Below are positions 12,601 through 18,224 of a stretch of DNA of 61,285 nt, one piece after another. The notes under the pieces are model-generated. The model saw nothing but the letters and a program-made list of their open reading frames with translations, had not been told where the DNA came from and made no database searches. A program made the translations under genes and the position numbers. The DNA comes from an uncultured Saprospiraceae bacterium (GTDB lineage Bacteria; Bacteroidota; Bacteroidia; Chitinophagales; Saprospiraceae), in assembly GCA_937981555.1 (NCBI GenBank), contig CALJOK010000006.1, forward strand, positions 1 through 61,285, written 5' to 3'. How positions within the stretch are numbered: position 1 is the stretch's first letter; each line of letters opens with the position of its first letter.

Positions 12601-15140
12601 AAATGATGCGGTTGTTGTACTGGTGGTATACTTAAATCATCATTTATATTCGTTATAAAATAAGCATATTGATTCCAAATATTTCTAGTTGGAACCCATG
12701 GATAATCAATTGATTTGAAAGCGCGCATTCTCCCGTTTCTTGCATATGATTCATCCGCACAACTACAAACTAATTCTGTCTCATTATCATTATCTATATC
12801 TAAAACAATTGGATATTCTCCTCCTGTTCTTGATCCACATGGGAAAGTAGAAAGATTAATTCCTGAAGCTCCTGATATAATTCTCAAATCATTTTCATCT
12901 CTATAAACAACTTCTGTCACCCCATCTGCATTAAAGTCAAAAGAAGTAGCTCCAGTCATTCCAGATCTGTCAGTTGTAATCAAACTCCATGCAACCCCTC
13001 CAGTACCACTAATATCAAATTGGTAATCTTCAATTACTTGAAAAACATAATTGGCACAAACTCCAATCTCAGGTTTATTGTCTCCATCAAAATCTGCTAT
13101 CGTTGCATTACTCGCACTTCGATACCAAATTGTACTAATATCAGCATTCGCTATTGTATGGGCATTCCCAATCATGGTTTCTGTCTGTAAATCCCATATA
13201 TAAAGGTAAGATCCATCGGCATCTGTAGTCGTAATAATTCCGTCTACATCTCCATCCAAATCATAATCAGCAATTGAAACTGGTCCATCTTGATATCCGG
13301 GAGCAGAATCTAATTCTCTTTCAACTGCCATTTCACCTGTAGTCAAATTCACAGAATAAACTTGGTTTCCAGCTACTAACTCCAACCCTGCACAATTAGT
13401 ACAATCTCCATCAGGTAATGCATCTACTGCTACTGTATTTGCATGAAAATGTTCATGTAAATAAAAGTTATAAATATTATTTCCAATATTATTAGCTCCT
13501 CCTACTGCTAGTCGAGTTCCTGTTATTGCATCAAAAATTTCATTTCCAACATATACTTCTGGAAATCCATCATTATTGAAATCCGCTAAATTTACCGCAT
13601 AATTATCTGTAACCGTATAAAGTGGATAATCTAATCCACAAGTAACTCTTTGATCAGAAACCCATTGCAAATCAAATGATCCTGTACCTGTTCCTCCTAA
13701 ATTTGCTCCATTCGGATTATATTCATAACATGCAATTCTTCGATAATCGTCCACATCTCCATTTCCAATCATATAATAAATTTCTCCATTTCCATCCTTG
13801 TCCACATCTCCAAATGCTAACCCTTTATTAAATATATGGATTGGCTTGGAATTAAACTTATACTTCGTTGCTCCATTTGCTCCATCAATTATAAATAAGG
13901 CATTTTCAACATATGTTGTTGTACTTTCTTTAAACCCAAGAATCTCAACGGATGAAATATCACCGTCAAGATCAGCTCCAATTACTGGAGTAAAAGTATT
14001 TACACTATCTTCACTCGCCCATTCCACTTCTATATCAAAACTTGGAGTTCCCGGTGGAAAATATTCACATTGTGGATCACATAGTCCTAAAAAATTACCA
14101 TCATCGCAAGGACAATCTGGATCAAAAACATCAACTAATCCATCTCCATCATCATCAATATTATTACTACATATCTCTGTACTAGAAGAATATACCAAAG
14201 CAGTAACTGTTGCAGTTGTACAATTTGTTCCAGAAGCTGCTCCTAACGAGGTAATATCTAATTCCCAAAAATCTAAAAATCCGCCATCGTTAAATGCCAC
14301 ATCATAAATGGTAAAAACCCAATCTCCTATACTATTTTCTCCATCAAATTCTGACAAAGGTTCAAATGGCTGATTCATTCCTCCTTCATCTGGAGGACAA
14401 GGCATATTACCATAAGTAACACCACTTTCATCATCAAATCCGATATCAAAATTTTCATCCCCATAACACACTTGATCTACCAATGTTACTACTGTTCCAC
14501 TTGGACTCGTTAATGTAATAACTAGATCTTGATCCCAACTATGTTCAAGGTAAAAATTAGGAATATTTACATCTGTGATTGTTCCCCCTGAGCTAACCGT
14601 AATAGTAGAACTAACTGTTGGAGTACCAAAAGGAGTAATCGTTACATTTGTTTGATTATCATAACTATCTGTAACATCTACTTTCTCTCCATCACATATT
14701 TCATAAGTAAACTGATCTGTCCCAACAAAAAATGGATAAGGTAAATAAATAAATGTACCATCTGCATTCATTGTAACCGTTCCATTTGACGGAGCAACAA
14801 CTGGTGTAGTATTCAAAATTAAAACGTCTCCATCTGGATCACTATCATTCAATAAAACATTGCCCGAGACTGATGTCCCTTGCAATACATTAACGGTGTC
14901 CAAATTTGCAATTGGTGGATCACCTGGTAAAATTAAATTTGACTTGAGTTCGGAATTTAGAGTAGGATTATTAGATGAGAAATATAAAATCCCCTCCACT
15001 ATGTCAGCTCTCTCAGCTGGTGGAGTAATAGTGGCAGAAATCATTGAAAGAGACGTTAATACCAAAAATAAAAACGCTCCTATTGATTTTACAATACCAC
15101 CATTGTTTTTTAAAATGTATTTTTTGAACCTAATCTGCAT
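1..15140 (-). CDS. Giant repeat adhesin, HYR/GCDS-repeat secreted protein (3' end beyond window)
   Basis: The reading frame begins at ATG 15138-15140, preceded by a purine-rich AAGGAAAA stretch, and is still in the same frame at base 3, giving at least 5046 codons. No stop was met in the stretches I translated, which sample all parts of it. The order from the N-terminus is: a basic start and hydrophobic signal (FLFLVLTSLSMISA); a cadherin-like domain with NDSDPDGD (about 14.7-14.9 kb); a proprotein-convertase P-domain (14.3-14.6 kb); FG-GAP/VCBS-type repeats with DxDxDG loops (12.7-14.1 kb); a CARDB-like domain (12.1-12.5 kb); about 33 HYR-like domains (12.1-3.9 kb); one Ig-like domain (3.6-3.9 kb); and an array of GCDS repeats to the edge. 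By analogy it is a T9SS-exported surface adhesin; the sorting domain would lie outside the window. No partner gene is visible on this side. The frame and domains are seen; the adhesin role is inferred. Confidence 0.9.
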   Translation of the reverse strand, partial: MQIRFKKYILKNNGGIVKSIGAFLFLVLTSLSMISATITPPAERADIVEGILYFSSNNPTLNSELKSNLILPGDPPIANLDTVNVLQGTSVSGNVLLNDSDPDGDVLILNTTPVVAPSNGTVTMNADGTFIYLPYPFFVGTDQFTYEICDGEKVDVTDSYDNQTNVTITPFGTPTVSSTITVSSGGTITDVNIPNFYLEHSWDQDLVITLTSPSGTVVTLVDQVCYGDENFDIGFDDESGVTYGNMPCPPDEGGMNQPFEPLSEFDGENSIGDWVFTIYDVAFNDGGFLDFWELDITSLGAASGTNCTTATVTALVYSSSTEICSNNIDDDGDGLVDVFDPDCPCDDGNFLGLCDPQCEYFPPGTPSFDIEVEWASEDSVNTFTPVIGADLDGDISSVEILGFKESTTTYVENALFIIDGANGATKYKFNSKPIHIFNKGLAFGDVDKDGNGEIYYMIGNGDVDDYRRIACYEYNPNGANLGGTGTGSFDLQWVSDQRVTCGLDYPLYTVTDNYAVNLADFNNDGFPEVYVGNEIFDAITGTRLAVGGANNIGNNIYNFYLHEHFHANTVAVDALPDGDCTNCAGLELVAGNQVYSVNLTTGEMAVERELDSAPGYQDGPVSIADYDLDGDVDGIITTTDADGSYLYIWDLQTETMIGNAHTIANADISTIWYRSASNATIADFDGDNKPEIGVCANYVFQVIEDYQFDISGTGGVAWSLITTDRSGMTGATSFDFNADGVTEVVYRDENDLRIISGASGINLSTFPCGSRTGGEYPIVLDIDNDNETELVCSCADESYARNGRMRAFKSIDYPWVPTRNIWNQYAYFITNINDDLSIPPVQQPHHLVGSPALGTTGRLNSFLKQVGPYNNEGEPVFPASDIIVSILAGGPTECILGDSIDLNLRFYNLGNLGYPAGIPFAIYEGNPESTGTLIGTYQIPTSIIPGDSVDVSVTLAVAGLTSPFNLFVIGNDDGSLSLPLDLENDFPATSIGECDFSNNIDSVIVSNCETEVPILVGVPDDVTLECDENISVPTVTATDNCSTGMTVVFSNDENLGSCTGTIIRTWTVTDDCGNVATATQTITIQDTEAPLLLGVPSNTTVSCNSQFPDIPIVTATDNCSGLMSITYDSLLTSGDCPYSITRTWTAIDSCNNSTTESYTIYVLDDIDPVFDGVPSNITVECTEIPEEPSVTVSDNCDNDIELTYEDVYLPNGNYEDNNETTVSASGTTWDINVNGYPGLDASNFLSFELSFQSNKGKGRAEFVLINPSGQGIFLVGEHCTTGNCEGTGGTLVWSPTFYRCDTGYPQWRNDDLIPPGTGNFTPHGTTPIDPVPGVLEYVTCFEEFIGPMDGQWQLYARKNQTSNGLLKFQGYSLNLGNHSCLDEGTIFRTWTATDDCGNTTVASQTITLEDTTPPAVDAYVADTTVACYDDVPSIPTLTITDCDNNATITYQGETGSGDCEFEIIRTWLATDNCGNDTLLTQSITVKDSIAPVLDTPPADITISCEDDIPDPEDLEATDNCWDEVDVDFSEYLDMDVCPFILRRVWIAIDECDNADSVVQIITIVDDTPPVLAGIPDDVVLDCQDCLQDFKNGGFEDNPVSGNWAGVPEAQLPGWDTDASDNKIEIQKSGKINGVVSYEGNWHAELNHVNNGDLYQTFCVVPTTILQISFAHRHRPSGGNVTDDIMGVYIGEDLNNLTLVSTVVGKRNEGWKVHNISYPVPAGQSEAIFLFRAIQASPGNLSVGNLIDDINIITIPGTNVIPSVTDNCSDDVSFELSEVKTENDCPDNYKLVRTWTAMDDCGNITVDSQVIVVGDFIGPEILGVPQDTIVDCDVPDAVVITTATDNCGGDYTVSFMEEIIGGNCPSNYSVVRTWTSEDNCGNISTQSQTITVIDIIAPVFANVPANVTVECDVIPTDANVTVSDNCLGNMDFEFAETRTYGCPYLITRVWTATDSCGNQTIASQLITVTDNTAPIFTNEPTDITVECNAIPEVPVLNVSDACTPDIDIEFSETQTSGCQYEITRVWTATDSCGNQTIVSQLISVEDNTPPTFVNVQSDITVECSAIPIAENVLATDNCDTDVDIVFTENVSTGCPYTITRRWVATDDCGNVDSMLQVIMVEDTTLPILSGVPAAIFVECDAIPTPPDVTATDNCTTDLTVNFFEFTWGGVCPFNITRTWVATDECGNSVVETQTIFVSDNTPPVLEGVPSDLTVECDEIPIAANPTAIDNCDTDIVISFDETNTPSSVCANGYTITRTWTATDDCGNTDIEVQVITVEDTTVPTFVNAPSNVTVECSSIPSVANVETTDNCDVNVDLVFTEEIGTGCPYIITRKWVAEDDCGNKDSVIQVITVEDTVAPVFTNVPANITVECDAIPTVANVTANDNCLGNMDFEFSETRTFGCPYFIARVWTATDSCGNQTIASQLITVEDNILPSLEDVPTDVTVDCGSIPVAAIVTASDNCTPNVAVVFSEEISTGCPYTITRTWTASDSCNNVITGIQIITVEDNEAPVLANVPTDATVDCGSIPVAANVTASDNCTPNVVVVFSEDISTGCPYTITRTWTATDSCNNIITETQVITVEDNDAPVLANVPADATVDCGSIPVAANVTASDNCTPNVVVVFSEDISTGCPYTITRTWTATDSCNNTITEVQVMTVEDNTLPVLAGVPSNITVNCDEVLGEALVTAEDECAGTLPVTFNEVVGAGCPYTITRTWTATDLCDNEVVGTQVITLIDTVNPVFGNVPSDVTVECDAIPDTANVTAFDNCTAVVDITFTEVTTTGCPYTITRKWVGVDDCQNADSVIQVITVEDTVAPVFANVPGNVTVECDAIPTVAIVTVSDNCLANIDFEFSETRTFGCPYSITRVWSATDSCGNQTIASQIITVEDNTLPTLVDIPTDVTVDCGAIPVAAIVTANDNCTPNVVVDFSEEISTGCPYTITRTWTASDSCNNIITETQVIRVEDNDAPTLANVPTDVTVDCGSIPVAAIVTANDNCTPNVAVVFSEEISTGCPYTITRTWTATDSCNNIITDTQVITVEDNDIPIFANIPTDVTVDCNLIPTVANVTVDDNCDTDIDIIFTETIGNGCPYLVTRKWVATDDCGNVDSVIQVITVEDTTLPILTNVPNDVTVECNSIPTAANVTATDDCLGNIDVEFSESIGTGCPFTITRTWTAMDSCNNTITEIQIITVEDITPPVFANVPTDVTVECSTIPDTANVTANDICDGDINVVFSEVTVTTGCPYTITRIWVATDNCGNVDSVVQVIQVDDNIFPVLTGVPNDETVECDAIPTPPVVTATDLCSGDMSVLFEEEIGTGCPYTITRTWTATDPCNNMVIEQQVITVVDNTLPTLAGVPADVTINCNAIPDTAIVTGNDNCTPNVEIIFTENISNGCPFTITRTWTAIDSCGNTFSQSQIITVNDNEFPTLVGVPNDITVNCEMIPTPANVTVTDDCWNNLIPVLNEVTSSGCPYTITRTWTATDSCGNSVSATQILTVEDEEGPIIETPPADITLDCGDPIPPAAELIATDNCSGEEEDGIYIVEDIDFSEEITGECPIIITRTWTAYDECDNESTVSQIITIEDTTAPIVFNIPNDLTLDCSEIPDTQQVVATDDCDPDLEMVFEETYSDTTCQNTYKITRTWTFTDNCGNEVSHTQNIQIQDVTAPVFTDVPAGMMIPCDSIPELIAPVVTDACSDVVVTFEEVEMPGDCIDLRLMTRTWTATDACGNVSSVSQNIIFNNCSPDAILAISTPNIICEGTGVSFEVTLTEGYDTPFYQWQFSTNGTTWMDIVGANDSIFILTAEASHAGSYQVVVANDASDINNPLCSITSNTQILEVIDLTVEIENLDLEICQGDSILVGGSVYFEAGIFADTLSASTGCDSAIINLNLIVNDIYEVSVDSTICEGESVTVGGTAYSQNGTYVNDLSSMEGCDSIVTLNLTVNPIAQITLNEFLCEGQTLTIGNTTYDATGTYVNTLLSSLGCDSIITLNLVVDDVLEINLVENICPGESFVVGSSIYTQAGFYQDTLATQSGCDSLITLDLTINEEYNLFREESICEGEELVIGDSTYTVSGNYFNVLQTVNGCDSIITLDLTVNENYAENVVAEICEGLSYEVGDSTYTTSGLFTTSLISVNGCDSIITLDLTVNEIYNENVVAEICEGSNYEVGDSTYMTSGIFTTNLTTINGCDSIITLDLTVNEIYNENVVAEICEGSNYEVGDSTYTMSGIFTTSLISVNGCDSIVTLDLTVNEIYNENVVAEICEGLSYEVGDSTYTTSGLFTTSLISVNGCDSIITLDLTVNEIYNENVVAEICEGSNYEVGDSTYTTSGIFTTNLTTINGCDSIITLDLTVNEIYAENVVAEICEGSNYEVGDSTYTTSGIFTTNLTSVNGCDSIVTLDLTMNEIFEENLVGEICEGSSFIVGDSTYTTTGIFTTNLTTINGCDSIVTLDLTVNETYTINLVAESCEGTSYEVGDSSYTSTGIYTTILTSNEGCDSIVILDLTVNEIYAATIVEEICNGQSYEVGDSTYTTTGVFTTNLTSVNGCDSIVTLDLTVNEIYNENVVAEICEGISYEVGDSTFTTSGIFTTNLTTINGCDSIVTLDLTVNPTYSNILFAEICEGGSYTIGDSTYSNSGIFNQNYQTINGCDSIVILDLTVNPTYSNIINEFICTGQNFIVGDSTYSETGIYSNTLQTVAGCDSTITLNLIVDDVLEIDLVENICTGDSIEMGGIYYSQTGVYSNTTLSSNGCDSIVTLTLTVFDNFANSMSEVICEGASYEVGDSSFTTSGIYTVEMQTINGCDSTITLDLTVNDIDNVTLVESICEGQNYIVGDSIFTSAGIYQVAFLNANGCDSIVTIDLTVNTNDETNLIETICEGLSYEVGDSTYTTSGIYINNLTNIEGCDSLVNLDLTVIEVSEVNLVASICEGSTYEVGDSTYTTSGVYTTILTSITGCDSTVILDLSVDDVIENTIVAEICFGGNYVLGDSTYTSSGTYVQTYTTSSGCDSTITLDLTTLGENENSIVASICEGSTYEVGDSTYTTSGVYTTVLT
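5990..8320 (-). repeat. Near-identical 228-bp units and a ~1368-bp higher-order repeat
   Basis: Units beginning near 6064, 6292, 7204, 7432 and 7660 are nearly identical in DNA and are spaced by 228 bp or multiples of it. A three-unit block (6292-6947) is repeated at 7660-8320 with the same order of three distinguishable unit types, an offset of 1368 bp, which is six units. A further unit of the second type appears at about 9240. This points to recent unequal recombination within the array. Confidence 0.8.
9880..10420 (-). other. Jelly-roll/carbohydrate-binding-like domain inserted in an HYR unit
   Basis: Between the VLDC strand of one HYR unit (about 10.41 kb) and its VTDNC strand (about 9.85 kb) lie about 170 extra residues. 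They start with LQDFKNGGFEDNP and contain GNWAGVPEA, a GNWHAELNH segment and a QTFCV-type strand. NGGFE...GNW...AELN patterns are typical of CBM/DUF642-like galactose-binding folds. The reading frame is kept across both joints. The domain fold is inferred from the pattern only. Confidence 0.6.
10985..11530 (-). other. P-domain-like beta-sandwich inserted in an HYR unit
   Basis: About 180 residues interrupt the HYR unit before its IFRTWTATDDCGN strand. The insert contains LSFELSFQSNKGKGRAEFVLINPSGQGIFLV-type strands and ends in GQWQLYARKNQ...LLKFQGYSLNLGN, which resembles the G-W-L...L..w.L end of P-domains. The insertion site differs from that of the 9.88-10.42 kb domain. The frame is continuous. 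Family assignment is tentative. Confidence 0.5.
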
Positions 15141-15824
15141 GCTTTTCCTTTTACAAAAAAATTCGTCTTTAATATTTTTTACATCTAGGGTTAAGAAAAG
15201 TCTATTTTTAGGTTGACTTGTTTTCGTTGTTTCCCTTTTAAAAAATAGAGCGTTTAGCGAATTAATTTATTGGGCTTTTTTTAATTAGTTATCGTCTTCT
15301 TGGAGTTCAGCTAATACAATAAAATTGTTACTAGCTAGTCATTAACTCCTTTGTCGTAAGGTCAATTTGGATAAAATATAAGATTCGTCTAATCTGGAGA
15401 AATTCAATATGAAAATAATGATGAGTTGAAGCATCGAAAAAAAGCCGAACTTCTTTGCAATGCTAAATCATTTTATTTCTGAATGTAAGTAGGTAAAAAG
15501 GGAATTTTTTTTTGTCAATACTTAGGATGCACAGATTATGCCAATCTACCCTAAACAGGGTAGACGCAGTATTACGGATATGACAAACATAAAAATGAAG
15601 AGAAACTTGAAAGGCTAACATATTTACTCTAAAAAATAACTTTTCTCAAGTCACATTTTAGAAAAAACAGCATTTATTATTTTTTTCCCTTAGGGATAAG
15701 TCTCCCTTTTCTGGAAATGAAATTTGAAATTAAACCAAGCAAAACATAGAAAATATAAGGCATTAAGGAGTTTTCTAAAACTCAAAATTAAATTTATTGG
15801 TAAAATGTGGATATTAATATTTTT
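15141..15824. other. Intergenic region upstream of the giant adhesin gene
   Basis: No convincing gene was found. The region is AT-rich. It contains a perfect 8-bp stem (TCTACCCT, 15545-15552, with its complement at 15557-15564) without a T-run. There is also a looser imperfect palindrome at 15302-15348. A possible minus-strand -7 box (TATGTTTG) lies at 15584-15591 but has no matching -33 element. If used, it would give the adhesin mRNA a leader of about 440 nt. Confidence 0.4.
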
Positions 15825-16673
15825 TTATATTTTAAAATTCTTTTTATACTTTTTAGCTTGTTTTTTCAATAGTTGGTTGAGATGAGAACTAACCTTCCCT
15901 GTTTTTCCACTACCAATTTTGATATCATCAATTTGCACAACAGGTAGAGTTCCTTTAGTCGTACTTGATAAAAACGCTTCCGTCGCATTTTTCAAGTCTC
16001 GAATAGTTATGTCTTTTTCAACCACTTTATAATGTTCGTTGGCTAATGTAATCACTCGCTTCCGAGTAATCCCTTTCAGTACATGAGACGTAGAAGTTAC
16101 AATCGTTTTATTCTTTTTCACAATAAAGAAATTGGAACGTGAAGACTCTGAAATTTTTCCATTCCAATGATATAAAACATCAATGGCATTAGCTTTCTTT
16201 ATATCATTTGCCAACCGAATCGGTTCAATATAATTCGTTGTTTTCACAACCGCGGAATACCGAAAATGCTTATGTAAAATCAATTTCACCCCTTTTGAAT
16301 AAACCTTTTTCGTAGGTGGTTTTAAAGGAGTCAATAAAATAATCATATTCGATTCTTTAGCAGGTAAGTAACCATCTGATGAATACCCGCCAGTCAAAAT
16401 GATTTTCATTCCTCCATTTTTGAATTCATTTTTTGCAATCAACTTCATTACAAATCTTTTCAATTCTTCCACAGAGTAACCTAATTTCAATCCCATTTCC
16501 TTTGCTGAATTTTGAAATCGAGCCATGTGATCTTCGATAAAAAGTGGAATTCCATTTTCCACTTTCAGGAAATCAAAAATTCCATAACCACGTAACAAAC
16601 CTAAATCAGTAACTTGCAATTTTGCATTTTTAGCTAAAACGATTTTTCCATTGACGCAAAAATAATTTGACAT
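15825..16673 (-). CDS. Class IV PLP-dependent aminotransferase
   Basis: The product has 282 residues, the usual length for fold-type IV PLP enzymes (branched-chain or D-amino-acid aminotransferase, aminodeoxychorismate lyase). Visible marks are the N-terminal GLLRGYGIFDFLK segment (about 25-37), the likely Schiff-base lysine K144 in VVKTTNY, E176 in the SESSRSNFF loop and the LKGITR phosphate-binding turn (199-204). It is cytoplasmic and has no signal. It is divergent from the downstream carboxypeptidase gene, with only 75 bp between the starts. Sequence alone does not separate BCAT-like from D-amino-acid or ADC-lyase activity. The weak fit to the ilvE pattern argues against calling it ilvE. 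Confidence 0.85.
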   Translation of the reverse strand: MSNYFCVNGKIVLAKNAKLQVTDLGLLRGYGIFDFLKVENGIPLFIEDHMARFQNSAKEMGLKLGYSVEELKRFVMKLIAKNEFKNGGMKIILTGGYSSDGYLPAKESNMIILLTPLKPPTKKVYSKGVKLILHKHFRYSAVVKTTNYIEPIRLANDIKKANAIDVLYHWNGKISESSRSNFFIVKKNKTIVTSTSHVLKGITRKRVITLANEHYKVVEKDITIRDLKNATEAFLSSTTKGTLPVVQIDDIKIGSGKTGKVSSHLNQLLKKQAKKYKKNFKI

Positions 16674-16748
16674 ATTTTGATGTTTTACTTTTTTCGAAAA
16701 ATGTTCTTAAATCAAGAACTTAAAAACGAAGCAAATTAAAAAACAATT

Positions 16749-18101
16749 ATGATTCTATCTGCCCATCCAAAAAATATTTCATTTCTTTTTCTGTTTTGCA
16801 TTCTTTTAGGCACAAGCTGTCGATCAAAAAAAGACTTGGTCAATACAACTCAAAAGAAAACTCCAACTTCTGTCCAAGAATTTATTGAAAACTCAGATGT
16901 TTTTAAAAATAGCTTTACAGGGTTCGCTTTGTACGATCCTAAAAAAGAAAAGATGTTATATCAACATGATTCAGATAAATATTTTACGCCCGCCTCTAAC
17001 ACTAAAATTTTCACTCTCTACACAGCTTTAGAAATTTTAGGCGACTCGATTCCTGCTTTAAAATATGTCATTAAAAATGATTCACTCATCTTTTGGGGAA
17101 CTGCCGATCCATCTTTTCTCAATCCTCAAACACCTGACAATCAATCAATTATAAACTTTTTTAAAAATAGGAAAGAGAAACTATTCTTTGCCTCTACCAA
17201 TTTTCAAGATAAAAGGTTTGGAGCAGGTTGGGCTTGGGATGACTTTGGTTATGGCTATCAATCTGAAAAATCACCTTTCCCTATTCATGGAAATTTGGTC
17301 CGCTTTCAAAGTCAATTGGATGGAAACGGAATCGATATTTTTCCAAAACCATTCGAATCACTCGTTTTTTACAATCCTCAAATAGGAGGTAATAGCACTC
17401 ATTTTCAAAGAAAAGAATTCGAAAATATTTTTGAATACAATCAACTTCAACCAACCAATAAAAATTATAAAAAAGATATTCCTTTTCATTATTCGGATGA
17501 GTTCTTCGCAGAATTGATGAGTTTAATTTTAGAAAAAGACGTCGAAATTTTACCCATCGAGATGACTATTCCTAAAAATGCGAAAACAATTTACAGTTTG
17601 TCTGTCGATCAAATTTATGAACCTTTGATGCAAGAGAGTGATAATTTTATGGCAGAACAAATTCTACTCGCTTGCTCCAACGAAGTATTTGACACAATGA
17701 ATACTCGAAAGATTATTCGATTCTTCACCAAAGAATATTTGAAAGAATCACCTGACCGACCACTTTGGAGAGATGGTTCTGGATTGTCACGCTACAATTT
17801 ATTTACTCCACGGACAATGGTTTTTTTATTAAATAAAATATATGATAAAATTCCCGAAGAACGCATCTTTAGAATTTTTCCAACTGGCAAAAAAGAAGGA
17901 ACCATGAAAAATTGGTATGCGCCATATATACATGCTAAAACTGGAACGTTGAGTAACAAGCATTGTCTCAGCGGATACATCACCACTCGAAAAGGGAAAA
18001 CTTTATTATTCAGTTTTATGCATAATAATTACATTACTTCTTCCAGTCCACTCAAAGAAGAGATGCAAAAAATACTACATTTTATCCACATGAAATATTA
18101 A
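16749..18101 (+). CDS. dacB: D-alanyl-D-alanine carboxypeptidase/endopeptidase, PBP4 (peptidase S13) family lipoprotein
   Basis: The 450-residue product has all three penicillin-binding motifs in the right order: S83-N-T-K86 (SxxK), S297-D-N299 (SxN) and K397-T-G399 (KTG). The N-terminus has a hydrophobic stretch ending in LLGTSC, so C24 is a likely lipidation site and the protein would be membrane-anchored facing the periplasm. The family trims or cleaves peptidoglycan peptides. Length agrees with PBP4-type enzymes. A small palindrome (GTTCTT...AAGAAC, 16703-16719) lies in the short divergent promoter region shared with the aminotransferase gene. The family is clear; the symbol is used in the family sense. 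Confidence 0.88.
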   Translation: MILSAHPKNISFLFLFCILLGTSCRSKKDLVNTTQKKTPTSVQEFIENSDVFKNSFTGFALYDPKKEKMLYQHDSDKYFTPASNTKIFTLYTALEILGDSIPALKYVIKNDSLIFWGTADPSFLNPQTPDNQSIINFFKNRKEKLFFASTNFQDKRFGAGWAWDDFGYGYQSEKSPFPIHGNLVRFQSQLDGNGIDIFPKPFESLVFYNPQIGGNSTHFQRKEFENIFEYNQLQPTNKNYKKDIPFHYSDEFFAELMSLILEKDVEILPIEMTIPKNAKTIYSLSVDQIYEPLMQESDNFMAEQILLACSNEVFDTMNTRKIIRFFTKEYLKESPDRPLWRDGSGLSRYNLFTPRTMVFLLNKIYDKIPEERIFRIFPTGKKEGTMKNWYAPYIHAKTGTLSNKHCLSGYITTRKGKTLLFSFMHNNYITSSSPLKEEMQKILHFIHMKY

Positions 18102-18108
18102 TCCATGA

Positions 18109-18183
18109 CTGGACTTTCTAAGTCCAATTACAATCACTATTTTTATCATAACTTTTTTAGAAAACTAAACTTAGAAAGTCCAG
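18109..18183. repeat. Nested inverted repeats after the PBP4 gene
   Basis: A perfect 15-bp inverted repeat (CTGGACTTTCTAAGT at 18109-18123, complement at 18169-18183) encloses a 45-base spacer. Its left arm also folds on itself as TGGACTT-TCT-AAGTCCA (18110-18126). The structure lies between the stop of the carboxypeptidase gene (18101) and the preferred start of the next gene (18225), so it is probably an intercistronic RNA structure. There is no T-run, so a classical terminator is unlikely. Confidence 0.6.
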
Positions 18184-18224
18184 CTACTTTAAAATTTATT
18201 ATTTTGCAAGCAAAACGAAAACCA

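Noticed and set aside
18105-18224. Upstream extension of the TMTC-like gene to the first ATG
   Set aside because: The extension covers the nested inverted repeats and delays the first membrane helix; MSKKKPK at 18225 is the better start.
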